64,000 nt of DNA from Rhodanobacter thiooxydans (GTDB lineage: Bacteria > Pseudomonadota > Gammaproteobacteria > Xanthomonadales > Rhodanobacteraceae), in NCBI RefSeq assembly GCF_021545845.1, contig NZ_CP088923.1, forward strand, positions 1,550,001 to 1,614,000, given 5' to 3'. The position numbers were made by a program, and so were the translations under genes. Below the pieces are notes generated by a model that saw only the letters and a list, made by a program, of their open reading frames with translations, was not told the origin of the DNA and did not search any database. Shown piece by piece: positions 20,515 to 28,544 of the stretch. Numbering within the stretch: the stretch's first letter is position 1; each line of letters opens with the position of its first letter.

Positions 20515-21558
20515 GGGTTCCTGATTCCCCACCTGTCGCCGCCCATGATACGTCGTGGGTAGATGCTGCAACCTCCTGCTGCGAAGGAGGAAGTCCCATG
20601 GCAGCCAGGAATCAAGTGCAGTTCCAACCCGGCCTGAGTCTGACGGCCTTTCTTGACCGTTACGGTAGCGAGCAGCAGTGCCGCGAGGCGCTGATGAAGG
20701 CACGCTGGCCGAAGGGATGGCGCTGCCTGGACTGCGGTCATACGAGTCATGGCCATCTCAAGCGTCGCGACGTGTACCAGTGCAATCGCTGCAAGCGGCA
20801 GGTGTCGCTGACCAGCGGCGCGCTGTTCGCCGAAACCAGGTTGCCGCTGCGGACGTGGTTTCTGGCGATTTATCTGCTGACCCAGCACAAGAATGGCATC
20901 TCGGCGCTGGCGCTGCGGCGGCAATTGGGCGTGTCGTACCACACGGCGTGGCTGCTCAAGCCCAAGTTGATGCAGGCGATGGTCGAGCGCGACAGCGAGC
21001 AGGTCCTGGGCGGCATCGTGATGATGGACGATGCGTACTGGGGCGGCGAACGCCACGGCGGCGGCGTGGGCCGCGGCAGCCCTGGCAAGACCCCGTTTGT
21101 GGCGGCGGTGCAGTGCACCGCCGAGGGGCACCCCATCGCCATGCGGATGGATGAGGTGGCCGGGTTTCGCAAAAAGGCGTTGGCGGCATGGGCCCAACGC
21201 CACCTGGCGCCGGGCACGGCGGTTGTCCCCGATGGGCTGAAGTGTTTTCCGGGCGTGACCGATGCCGATTGCACGCATACCGCCATGCCCACCGGCGGCG
21301 GCGTCCCCACTCGGGGGCATCCCATCTTCACGGGGGTCAACCCCGTGCTGGGTAACGTCAAGAACGCGCTGCATGGCACCTACCATGCGCTGCGTCCGAA
21401 GTACCTGCAGCGCTATTTGTCCGAGTTCTGCTACCGCTTCAATCGCCGCTTCGACCTGGCCGCCCTGGTACCGCGCCTCATCGTCGCCGCGGCGCGGACG
21501 CCGCCGCTGAGCTATCGGCTCGCAACGTTGGATGCGTAAGGTGGGGAATCAGGTCTGC
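20515..21558 (+). mobile_element. IS1595-family insertion sequence (copy 1)
   Basis: About 1.04 kb. The 15-bp inverted repeats CCTGATTCCCCACCT (20520-20534) and its complement (21539-21553) flank one transposase gene. The exact outer tips are uncertain, and the flanks show no matching 8-bp duplication, which suggests that one side was lost by deletion or recombination after insertion. The right end cuts directly into an RHS core reading frame. The left flank (20424-20514) is unassigned. Confidence 0.8.
20598..21539 (+). CDS. IS1595-family transposase
   Basis: A 313-residue transposase with an N-terminal zinc ribbon (CLDCG...CNRCK), a helix-turn-helix segment (ALRRQLGVSYHTAW) and the ISXO2-like DDE domain starting MMDDAYWGGERHGG. 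The reading frame is intact from ATG to stop, so the element could still be active. Only about 55% similar by eye to the second copy at 23483-24445, so they are different IS1595 members rather than recent duplicates. Confidence 0.93.
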   Translation: MAARNQVQFQPGLSLTAFLDRYGSEQQCREALMKARWPKGWRCLDCGHTSHGHLKRRDVYQCNRCKRQVSLTSGALFAETRLPLRTWFLAIYLLTQHKNGISALALRRQLGVSYHTAWLLKPKLMQAMVERDSEQVLGGIVMMDDAYWGGERHGGGVGRGSPGKTPFVAAVQCTAEGHPIAMRMDEVAGFRKKALAAWAQRHLAPGTAVVPDGLKCFPGVTDADCTHTAMPTGGGVPTRGHPIFTGVNPVLGNVKNALHGTYHALRPKYLQRYLSEFCYRFNRRFDLAALVPRLIVAAARTPPLSYRLATLDA

Positions 21559-21931
21559 CTATGTGAAGAACAATCCACTCGCCGCCGTCGACCCGACGGG
21601 GTTAGTGGGCTACATATGGCAGTCGGGAAACAACATCTCTATTGTTCTCCCAATTACGTTTACGGGCGGGACGTTTGGCCAACAACAAGCCATGGCCGCT
21701 GCCATCACAAGTACATGGACCGGTCAGTTCGGTCAGTACAACGTGGTCACCACTGTCATCAACGGCTCATCGTTGAACATCCCTGTAAACGCCATCACCA
21801 TCGCGCCGGGTTCTGGGGATGCTCAAGGTCTGTCCCGCGTTTTTGGCGATGCTAAGAGTGGCCGGCGGTTTGCCCAGCCCAGTCCCTTAAATTGGGCACA
21901 CTCAAGGACAAGCTCGACCGCTGGGCGGTAG
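21554..21931 (+). pseudogene. RHS core tail with start of a C-terminal toxin tip (fragment)
   Basis: In frame from the IS right end the translation reads SAYVKNNPLAAVDPTGL, the junction (YVxNNPLxxxDPTGL) that ends the RHS-repeat core and begins the variable toxin tip. The tip then reads GYIWQSGNNISIVLPITFTG, WTGQFGQYNVVTTVING and beyond. This resembles the first part of a metallopeptidase-like RHS tip, though no HExxH is reached. After about 21830 the frame seems to enter unrelated sequence and stops at 21931. The large N-terminal RHS body is missing, removed at the IS junction. Confidence 0.75.
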
Positions 21932-22125
21932 CCGATGCCGCCGCACTACACGCATCGCTGACGATCTTCTGCTGCTGGTACAACCATGTGCGCCCTCATC
22001 AGCACCTAGGCAGCCTCACGCCGATGGAGGCCTGGGAAGGCATCGACATCCGCCGGCCGCCGCGACGACGGCTTTGGTTCGAGGGGTGGGACGGGCTGTT
22101 GCAGGGCGAATACCTGCAGCGCTGA
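21877..22125 (+). pseudogene. C-terminal remnant of a DDE integrase-core transposase
   Basis: The translation LGTLKDKLDRWAVADAAAL, then IFCCWYNHVRPHQHLGSL and TPMEAWEGID, is the final part of an integrase-core (IS3/IS481-like) transposase, with the typical YNxxRPHxxLG motif. The catalytic DDE residues upstream are absent. It directly abuts the decayed RHS tip, showing that another insertion and deletion took place. Confidence 0.75.
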
Positions 22126-22271
22126 CGCCACGCCACGACGAACCTATGCCTGTCCGGATCGCGGAAGGCCCCAAGCCGTTCGTGTTGTCAAAGAACACGG
22201 GGTTGGCGCGGAAATCCCGGGAAGGACGTACATCCGACACGCCAGACCGGCGCTCACCGGTCATTTCGAAA

Positions 22272-22435
22272 GACGATCGCTTCACAAAAAAGGCCGCGCC
22301 AACAACACGGAAAGGCCATTCGGACAGCGGACAGCACACCCAGGACGGCGCTTGTCGACCATGTCGGACGACGATCGCTTCAGAAAAGAGCCCCGCTAAC
22401 GACTCGTAAGGGCTATTCGGACAGCGGACAGCACA
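22272..22435. repeat. Two imperfect 66-bp direct repeats
   Basis: Copies at 22272-22338 and 22370-22435 both start GACGATCGCTTCA and end ATTCGGACAGCGGACAGCACA-like, with a variable centre. Each ends in a small tandem GGACAGC-GGACAGC. They lie in the 350-bp spacer after the transposase remnant, where no gene is visible. Origin unknown; they might be IS-end or recombination-site relics. Confidence 0.7.
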
Positions 22436-22477
22436 ACGGGGGAGCTTACGCCTTAAATCGTCCCCTTAAATCGGTTT

Positions 22478-22987
22478 TCACTTTGCACTTTGCTTAATTT
22501 TAAGATTGATTTCGTATATGCAATATTTACCATTTAAGAACGATTGATAGGACGCGCTAGCAGTGTTTAGCCCAATTTTTGCGCTGTAATATGGAATGCC
22601 CGCGTCAGGCATCAAAGAAGAGGTCCCTCCAGGAAAGGTGTCTTCAAATATTTTTGGTACCAAACACACTTTGTTACTTAGTGAAATTTTAACAAAAATA
22701 TCATCGTTGGCTGAGACACTTGGAATATCAACCTCAAACGCCCTAATGGGAAGGCCACAGCCAGATCCCATCCCTCGATATCTAACATATCCAATTCGAC
22801 CAGATTCGCCTCGGACCATTGTCAGACAAAAATATGATTTGACCATATCGGTACTAAAATTATTAGTCGAAGCAAGCCTATTAACAGATAATAAAAATTT
22901 ATCTGCCTGAGCCACATCTCTAGCTACTGCCGCATTACCAGCAAGTATAGAAACAAGGAAAATAATAATATGTTTACTTAATTTCAT
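22478..22987 (-). CDS. Exported small protein, putative immunity protein of the adjacent toxin tip
   Basis: A 169-residue protein with a clear signal peptide (MKLSKHIIIFLVSILAG, cleavage likely after AAVA) and four or more cysteines in the mature part. Visibly AT-rich compared with the rest of the window, a sign of transfer. Its ATG overlaps by four bases the stop of the toxin-tip fragment upstream, with a GGAG ribosome site inside that fragment: the usual coupling of an immunity gene to its toxin. I recognise no family. A periplasmic location would fit protection against a toxin acting in the periplasm. Confidence 0.6.
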   Translation of the reverse strand: MKLSKHIIIFLVSILAGNAAVARDVAQADKFLLSVNRLASTNNFSTDMVKSYFCLTMVRGESGRIGYVRYRGMGSGCGLPIRAFEVDIPSVSANDDIFVKISLSNKVCLVPKIFEDTFPGGTSSLMPDAGIPYYSAKIGLNTASASYQSFLNGKYCIYEINLKIKQSAK

Positions 22988-23372
22988 TTGTGACTCCAAT
23001 TATAAAATATATTTAGAAATCCATTGAAATAATGAGTTCCGTACGAACCATTCGTAGTGAATGGAGTCCCCACTGGAATAGTCTGATCTCCGCCAGGAAT
23101 TTCACCATTTCTATATATCGCACCAATTTGCTGTGCAGCATCGTAAGAACCTTCACCGCCACTCATGTAATTATTATATACCTCCTTATATTGAGGAACA
23201 TTCACAGACTGATTGGCGGAAGCGACCCCTATATTAAGTCCGGTCGAGTTATACACCTCTTGCTGCGCAGCAACATTATTTAAGGTCGCGTAACCCTCAC
23301 CCAAGAACTCTATGCTAGTGTTGTGCGAAGCAAATGAATATCCGTAATCTGACAAATTATTTGAAAACAGGG
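22984..23372 (-). pseudogene. Truncated polymorphic-toxin C-terminal tip
   Basis: About 125 residues (SDYGYSFASHNTSIEFLGEG through FNGFLNIFYNWSHK) with no start of its own: the frame opens at about 23372 next to a foreign junction (GGGGTCAGAGTGCACT) and ends overlapping the putative immunity gene. AT-rich like its partner. No HExxH, DDE or nuclease motif can be picked out. Interpreted as the surviving toxin tip of an RHS/YD-repeat or similar protein on the minus strand whose N-terminal carrier was deleted. The interpretation rests on context, not on a recognised domain. Confidence 0.5.
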
Positions 23373-23463
23373 GTCAGAGTGCACTTTCTGACGCGTCCAT
23401 GCGCACCTACCTGACAGATCTGCATGCCCGCATGCAACACGCTCTGATCGCCGCCATCGGAGC

Positions 23464-24537
23464 TCCTGATTAGCGACGACGCTCAGCTATGAAAATTGTC
23501 GACGGCGCGCAATTTCGGCTCTGGCCAAGGCTTGCACAGCACCATGGCGCGCGCCAGTCGCGGCAGCAGCGCGGCGAGACGAAACCGGCGGTTGAACCGG
23601 TAGGCGGCTTCGGCCAGATAGCGCCGCGCGTACTTGGCTTGCCGCATGGCGTGGTAGCAGCCGCTGATGGCGCGCTTGACGTTACCGAGCACCACGTTCA
23701 CCCAGCGCGCGCCCTTGACCTCGGTGGCGGCGCGCCCGCCAGCGGTTTCCAGCACGGTGTGCGCGTGATCCAGCTCGACGACTCGCCGGAAGCAGCCTAG
23801 GCCGTCGCTGAAGACCTCGGCACCGGGGGCGAGGCGACGCTGGCCCCAGTCGGTGAGCGAGACATTGTCGAAGCTGCGCACCGGCTCGATCACGGCAAAG
23901 GTCGGGTGCTCCAGCGCTTCGTCGGTGGCTACCGCGATGACGAACGGCTGCTTGTTTTCCGAGCCGCGCCCCGGCTTGCCGCCGTTGCGCTCACCGCCGA
24001 GGTAGGCATCGTCGATCTGCACGAAACCGGCAAGCTGGCGTGGCTCCTCGCGCTCGGTCATGACCTGCATGATCTTGTGCTTGAGCTTCCAGGCGGTGTC
24101 GTAGCACACGCCCACGTGCCGCTTCAGTTCCAGCGCCGCCATGTTGGTCTTGCTGCCGGTCAACAAGTGCATGGCCAAGAACCACGTTGTCAGCGGCAGC
24201 TTGCTGCCCTCGAACACCGTCCCGCTGGTCAGCGTCGTCTGATGGCGGCAGGCACGGCACTGGTAGTAAATCCGGCCCGCACGGCGAAACCGCGAGCGCG
24301 GCCGGCTGTTGCACTTCGGACAGCGGAAGCCCTGCGGCCAGCGTGCCCGGTACAGCGCCCGATAGCACTTCGCCTCCGTGCCGTACTGCTGGATGAACCG
24401 CGCCATCGACAACCCCGACTGGAACGGCACCTGGTTCATGGCCATGACGACTCTCCGCTTCGTAACATGGCCCCGAGGTTGCGCCGGTCGTGTCTCACAT
24501 CACGCGATGGCCGGCTGAGCGTCGTCGCTAATCAGGA
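23464..24537 (-). mobile_element. IS1595-family insertion sequence (copy 2)
   Basis: A 1074-bp element with perfect 24-bp terminal inverted repeats beginning TCCTGATTAGCGACGACG (23464-23487 and 24514-24537). It contains one transposase gene on the minus strand. No matching target duplication is visible in the immediate flanks. It separates two different toxin-tip fragments: minus-strand tip at left, plus-strand tip at right. Confidence 0.9.
23483..24445 (-). CDS. IS1595-family transposase
   Basis: A 320-residue transposase with a zinc ribbon (CPKCN...CRACR), the LTSGTVFEGSKLPL segment and the DDE-domain start QIDDAYLGGERNGG characteristic of the ISXO2-like group. The frame is intact and the inverted repeats are perfect, so this copy may be mobile. 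The stop codon lies within the left inverted repeat. Confidence 0.93.
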   Translation of the reverse strand: MAMNQVPFQSGLSMARFIQQYGTEAKCYRALYRARWPQGFRCPKCNSRPRSRFRRAGRIYYQCRACRHQTTLTSGTVFEGSKLPLTTWFLAMHLLTGSKTNMAALELKRHVGVCYDTAWKLKHKIMQVMTEREEPRQLAGFVQIDDAYLGGERNGGKPGRGSENKQPFVIAVATDEALEHPTFAVIEPVRSFDNVSLTDWGQRRLAPGAEVFSDGLGCFRRVVELDHAHTVLETAGGRAATEVKGARWVNVVLGNVKRAISGCYHAMRQAKYARRYLAEAAYRFNRRFRLAALLPRLARAMVLCKPWPEPKLRAVDNFHS

Positions 24538-24703
24538 CAAGGCAAGGAGTGACTTTTACGACGACTGCTTCTCTCAGCAGGACATGGACGACGCCAAATT
24601 CAGGGCCAAGTTTTTCAAACCTTTCATATCTTACTTAGGGACGCCAAGTGGCCTGTTTTATCAGTACAACCCAGCTTCAGGCGTAGTAATTCCACTTCAT
24701 TAA
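24538..24703 (+). pseudogene. Toxin C-terminal tip fragment interrupted by IS1595
   Basis: Directly after the IS right end an open frame reads KARSDFYDDCFSQQDMDDAK and ends FYQYNPASGVVIPLH before TAA. It has no start; the 5' part was removed at the IS junction. It is followed 18 bp later by a small lipoprotein gene, the typical toxin tip-immunity order. No catalytic motif survives. Confidence 0.5.
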
Positions 24704-24721
24704 CGCGGATTGGGCGTCGGC

Positions 24722-25060
24722 ATGTGCACAAGCAAGTGGATTTCGTTACTCCTAATTTATTTAGTCTTGCTTGGCTGCTCAGGAGTAGCTATGTCGAATG
24801 AGTCTGAAGGGATTGATCTAGGCGAATCAAGATCTCAAGCGGTGTTCCGTGCCACAGAGCGTTTCCGAGAAGACGGGTATAAGTGGCAGAGCTATCGCAT
24901 GATCGTTTCCAGCAGTAGCCAGGGTATTGAGGTGGTTTTTGTGCCACCAGCGGCTAGCGGTAATGATCCATGGGCTGAAAAGCCGTCGTCGATCCCTGAG
25001 GTTCATTATTATCTAGACGTCGACGGGCGCGTGATTCTGCGCAAATTGCTGGGGAAGTAA
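24722..25060 (+). CDS. Small lipoprotein, putative immunity protein
   Basis: A 112-residue protein with a lipoprotein signal (WISLLLIYLVLLGC, lipid cysteine C19) and a short mature domain rich in charged residues (ATERFREDGYKWQSYRMIV), ending YYLDVDGRVILRKLLGK. It follows the toxin-tip fragment by 18 bp on the same strand. An NTF2-like or Imm-type immunity role is suggested by position only; I do not recognise the family. The ATG at 24722 is preferred over TTG 24710. Confidence 0.55.
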   Translation: MCTSKWISLLLIYLVLLGCSGVAMSNESEGIDLGESRSQAVFRATERFREDGYKWQSYRMIVSSSSQGIEVVFVPPAASGNDPWAEKPSSIPEVHYYLDVDGRVILRKLLGK

Positions 25061-25068
25061 GTTATCCC

Positions 25069-25185
25069 AAGTAGGCACCATTCACGGGCCGTTGCCGGTG
25101 GCTGCGCGCGGCGAAGTCGCGCGCATAGGGCACGTCCGCGGAGGGCACCGTGCCGGTGAGGTAGGGTAGTCAGACAGGGTCTGGG
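25069..25185 (-). pseudogene. 3'-end remnant of a second DegT aminotransferase gene
   Basis: The minus strand here aligns with the C-terminal coding region of the intact DegT gene (26940-27070). With one missing base after GACTACCC it reads YLTGTVPSADVPYARDFAARS, against YLVGTVPAQDVPHARDFAARS in the intact gene. A further 5-bp loss and a W-to-stop change follow (GNGP-stop against GNSPW). It lies at the 3' end of the glycosyltransferase frame and supplies that protein's last ~28 codons in a shifted frame. A trace of a duplicated and then deleted DegT-GT39 unit. Confidence 0.75.
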
Positions 25186-26767
25186 TAAGCGGAGGTGCCG
25201 ACGCCGCACCTGTCAGGTCACCGGCGCGCCAGATGCGCAGGCTGCCGTCGCGATAGGGCTGGCGGTACAGCGGTGTGGCCGGATAGTGGTAGTCCGGCTC
25301 GTTGGTGATCACCCAGCCTTGCGGATGGGCGTGCGCCCATGCGGCTACCGCGGCCGGGTTGGCGGTGGCCGGGATCGGCGCGGTCAGCCGGCCGGCGAAG
25401 GTGAGCAGGCCGTACTGCGGGCCGGCGAACAGCAGCGGCACGCCGGCCTGTTGCGCGGCGGCCACGCGGCGGGCTGCCGCCATGACGTCGTAGCGGGGGG
25501 CGGCGCCCAGCACGAAGGCGAGCTTGCACAGCAGCAGCGCCGCCAGCATGCCGAGCGCGGCGCGGTCCACCGGCAGCGACGTCGTCCGCCGCTCCATGAT
25601 GAACGACAGCCCCACAACGACGATCAGCACGCCGCAGGCGATCGCCTCGATGCGACCGGCGTGATTCACCGCCAGCCGACCCAGGCCGACCGCCACGGCG
25701 ATGCCGATCAGCGCCAGCACCAGCCCGACGCGCCAGCCCACCACGCGCCAGCGGCCTGCGCCGAGGCGAACCCCGCCGGCCAGGGCCAGTGCCGGCAGCA
25801 ACGGCAGCAGGTAGTGCGGCTGCTTGCCGCTGATCAGGCTGAACAGGACGAAGGCGGGAACGAAGGCAGCCGCCATGAAGCGGTCCACCACCCCGCCGGC
25901 AGGCACCGGCGCGGACCCGCCGCGCCTGACCGAGGCCACCCATGGCAGCATCATCGCCGGCAGGATCGGCAGGTACCACCACCATGGCCGGGCGTGCGCG
26001 AAGCTCTGCACCACGCGCCCCACCGTCTGGTGCAGGAAGATCGCATCCGCGTACTGCGTGCCGCCCGCCCGGGCCGCAGGCAGCGCCCAGGCCAGCGCCA
26101 GCAGCACGGCACCGAGCAACGCGGCGAGCAGCCGCAGCCAGGTCACCAGCGGCCGCGCCTGCGGCAGCCACCACGGTGCCAGCAGCGCCGGCACGCCGCC
26201 CACCAGCAGCGCGACCGGCCCCTTGACCAGGACCCCCGCACCCAGCGCCACCGCCATCGCCGCCACCGCGAGCGGCCAGCGCCGGCCGGCCAGTGCTGGC
26301 GTGGCCCGCCACGCCACCAGCGTGCATAACGTAAGCAGCATGTCGAACATCACCGTACCGGCATACACCGCGACGGCGGCGCAGCCCAGCCACAGCCACA
26401 GCGAGGCCCGCACGGCGGTGGCCCCGGCACCCAGCCGCCGGCCGAGCAGCGGGAGGGTGGCCAGCAGCAGAAGCAGCTCCAGCAGGCGTGCCGCCCAGGC
26501 GTGCACGCCGGTCACCGACCAGGTCAGGTTGATCAGCCAGAACAGCAGCGGCGCCTTGTCCGAATACGGCGCGCCGTCCAGCCACGGCACCAGCCACTGG
26601 CCGCTCAGGTGCATGTTCCACGCCACCGCGAGGTAGCGCGTCTCGTCGATCGGCACCGGAAACAGGAAGAACACTGGCGGCAGCAGCAGGATCAGTGCCG
26701 CGATCCCTTGCAGGCGCGGGTTTCCGCGTAACCCGCCAATGAGATCCTTGCCTTGTATTGCCGTCAT
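25082..26767 (-). CDS. ArnT-like (GT39/PMT family) membrane glycosyltransferase, altered C-terminus
   Basis: About 561 residues with roughly a dozen hydrophobic segments. The first periplasmic loop holds D41-E42 in FPVPIDETRYLAVAW, followed by YSDKAPLLFWL, the catalytic signature of ArnT and related enzymes that move a sugar from undecaprenyl phosphate to lipid A or another acceptor. The start is taken at ATG 26767; 27 further in-frame codons upstream are unconserved. The last ~28 codons come from the DegT remnant, so the native C-terminus was probably replaced; the periplasmic domain may be affected. Last gene of the hydrolase-SMR-SMR-DegT-GT39 operon. Confidence 0.85.
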   Translation of the reverse strand: MTAIQGKDLIGGLRGNPRLQGIAALILLLPPVFFLFPVPIDETRYLAVAWNMHLSGQWLVPWLDGAPYSDKAPLLFWLINLTWSVTGVHAWAARLLELLLLLATLPLLGRRLGAGATAVRASLWLWLGCAAVAVYAGTVMFDMLLTLCTLVAWRATPALAGRRWPLAVAAMAVALGAGVLVKGPVALLVGGVPALLAPWWLPQARPLVTWLRLLAALLGAVLLALAWALPAARAGGTQYADAIFLHQTVGRVVQSFAHARPWWWYLPILPAMMLPWVASVRRGGSAPVPAGGVVDRFMAAAFVPAFVLFSLISGKQPHYLLPLLPALALAGGVRLGAGRWRVVGWRVGLVLALIGIAVAVGLGRLAVNHAGRIEAIACGVLIVVVGLSFIMERRTTSLPVDRAALGMLAALLLCKLAFVLGAAPRYDVMAAARRVAAAQQAGVPLLFAGPQYGLLTFAGRLTAPIPATANPAAVAAWAHAHPQGWVITNEPDYHYPATPLYRQPYRDGSLRIWRAGDLTGAASAPPLTQTLSDYPTSPARCPPRTCPMRATSPRAATGNGP

Positions 26768-26914
26768 GCCACCCTCGGAAACTGTGTGGGAACCGCGCGG
26801 AACCGTCGCGGTCGCCAGCGTGTGGGCGACCGCGAACCGGAGCGTCATTGTTGCGGGTGGACGATTTCGTCGGTGTGAATTGTCCGCAGTGCGACAACAT
26901 GCCGCGCGGCCGCT

Positions 26915-28114
26915 TCAACAGCGTTCGAGTATCCCGCAGATCGCCTCGAAGTCCGCATCGGTCATCCACGGGCTGTTGCCGATGCTGAGGCTGCGTGCGG
27001 CGAAGTCGCGGGCGTGCGGCACGTCCTGCGCGGGCACCGTGCCGACGAGATAGGGGTAGTCGGGCAAGGCGTGGATGAACAGGCGGCTGACGCCATGGCC
27101 GGCCTGCCACAGCTGCGCCAGCGCGGCGTCGCGGCGCCGGTGGTCAGGCAGCAGCAGCAGGAAGAATGGCCAGGTGCCGTGGGCGCCGGCGGGGTCGTCG
27201 AGTACTTCGATGCCGTCGATCCGACGCAACCGTGGCAGGCGGCGTTGCGCCTGCATGGACAACTGATCGAGAAACGCCGGCAGCCGCGGCACGGCATGCG
27301 CGCCCACCGTCTGCCGCCAGCGGCCGACGCGGTGCAGCGGGATGGCCAGGGGGAAGTCGTCGCCCACGGCGGCAATCTCGTCGCCGCGGCGCAGTGCGCG
27401 GCGCAGCGGGTTGCCGTAGGCCAGGCGCAGGCCCCACGGTCGGTACAGCGCGGCGTAGCCGAGCAGTTCGAGGCGCCGCCGCCACTCCCAGCCGGCGTGC
27501 GGCGGCACGCGCTTCGCCGCGTCGGCCAGCCGCTCGCGCAGCGCGGGGTCGCGTGCGGCGAGCAGGCCGCCCTCGTAGATCGACAGGCCCTTGCCGGCGG
27601 CGAGGCTGAAGAAGCCCGCGTCGCCGGCCAACCCCACGCTGGCCTCGCCGCGGCGCGCGCCCAGCGCCTGCGCGGCGTCCTCGATCACGTATGCGCCGAC
27701 GCTGCGTGCGACGGCCAGCGCGTCATCGACGTCGGCGACGCGGCCGGCCAGGTGGGTCGGCACGATCGCCAGCGTGTGCTCGTCGCAGGCCGCGCGCAGC
27801 GCGGACGGATCCATGTCGTAGTGGCCGGGCCGGAGATCGCACAGCTGCAGCTCCAGCCCGGCCTGCTGCACGGCGATCGCCACCAGCGGGCAGGTATAAG
27901 CCGGCACCACCACGCGGCGGCGCGGAGCGAGTTCGCGCAGCGTGGTGAGCGTCAGCAGCAGCGCCGCGGTGCCGGAACAGGTCAGTGACAGTGGCGGGGT
28001 GCCCAGCAGAGCGGCGACGTCGTCGGCCAGTGTCGGCGCGCCGGGGCGCAGGTCGGCCAGCCGCAGCGGCAGGCCGGCGGTGGGAGGCAGTTCGTGGCGG
28101 CGATGGGGCAGCAT
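26915..28114 (-). CDS. DegT/DnrJ/EryC1/StrS family aminotransferase
   Basis: A 399-residue PLP enzyme of the sugar-aminotransferase family: PLP lysine K175 in SLAAGKGLSIYEGG and the aspartate pair in VIEDAAQALGARRG. Such enzymes add an amino group to keto-sugar nucleotides (ArnB is one), although some act on other ketones. It lies between two SMR genes and an ArnT-like transferase, so it probably makes the amino-sugar or amino head group that they move. The ATG at 28114 begins MLPHRRHELPPTAG; the stop is 147 bp before the transferase start. Confidence 0.88.
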   Translation of the reverse strand: MLPHRRHELPPTAGLPLRLADLRPGAPTLADDVAALLGTPPLSLTCSGTAALLLTLTTLRELAPRRRVVVPAYTCPLVAIAVQQAGLELQLCDLRPGHYDMDPSALRAACDEHTLAIVPTHLAGRVADVDDALAVARSVGAYVIEDAAQALGARRGEASVGLAGDAGFFSLAAGKGLSIYEGGLLAARDPALRERLADAAKRVPPHAGWEWRRRLELLGYAALYRPWGLRLAYGNPLRRALRRGDEIAAVGDDFPLAIPLHRVGRWRQTVGAHAVPRLPAFLDQLSMQAQRRLPRLRRIDGIEVLDDPAGAHGTWPFFLLLLPDHRRRDAALAQLWQAGHGVSRLFIHALPDYPYLVGTVPAQDVPHARDFAARSLSIGNSPWMTDADFEAICGILERC

Positions 28115-28136
28115 GCGCGCAGCGTAGCGCGGGCGT

Positions 28137-28544
28137 CTAGCCAAGCGCCGGGTCGGCGTCGGCTTCCGCGGCGTGTTCGCGGCTCTCGGCGAAGCCGAGG
28201 CAGACGATGCCGGCGATGATCGCCAGCGCGCCCAGCGCGCGGGCGAGGGTGAGCTGCTCGTCGAACAGCCAGATCGACAGCAGCATCACCGAGACCACTT
28301 CCAGATGCGAGGCGGCGAAGGCGGGGCCGATCGGTGCGTGCTTGAGCAGCGCCATCCAGGTGAAGAACGCGCCGACGTAACCGATCACCGCGCCGTAGAC
28401 CCACGGCTGGCCGAACACGCGCAGCAGCCATGCCAGGCTGGCCTCCACCGGCAGCGCCTGGGTACCGGCGTACTTGAAGCTGATCTGCGCGAGCGTGTCG
28501 AAGCCCATCAGCAGCAGGAAACCGAGCAGGTAGAAGCGCTTCAT
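28137..28544 (-). CDS. SMR-type small membrane transporter, ArnF/ArnE-like subunit B
   Basis: A 135-residue protein with four membrane helices of the EamA/EmrE (DMT) superfamily. Helix 1 has FDTLAQISFKYA and helix 4 ALGALAIIAGIVCLG. It lacks the EmrE glutamate and instead has the Q-x-x-x-K pattern seen in ArnE/ArnF undecaprenyl-phosphate-aminoarabinose flippase subunits. Its ATG overlaps the stop of the sister gene, so the two probably form a heterodimer that flips a lipid-linked intermediate. Confidence 0.8.
   Translation of the reverse strand: MKRFYLLGFLLLMGFDTLAQISFKYAGTQALPVEASLAWLLRVFGQPWVYGAVIGYVGAFFTWMALLKHAPIGPAFAASHLEVVSVMLLSIWLFDEQLTLARALGALAIIAGIVCLGFAESREHAAEADADPALG

Noticed and set aside
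23399..23473. Small plus-strand frame MRTYLTDLHARMQHALIAAI...
   Set aside because: Only 24 codons, no ribosome site, ends inside the IS1595 inverted repeat; more likely a gene tail or transposon flank.
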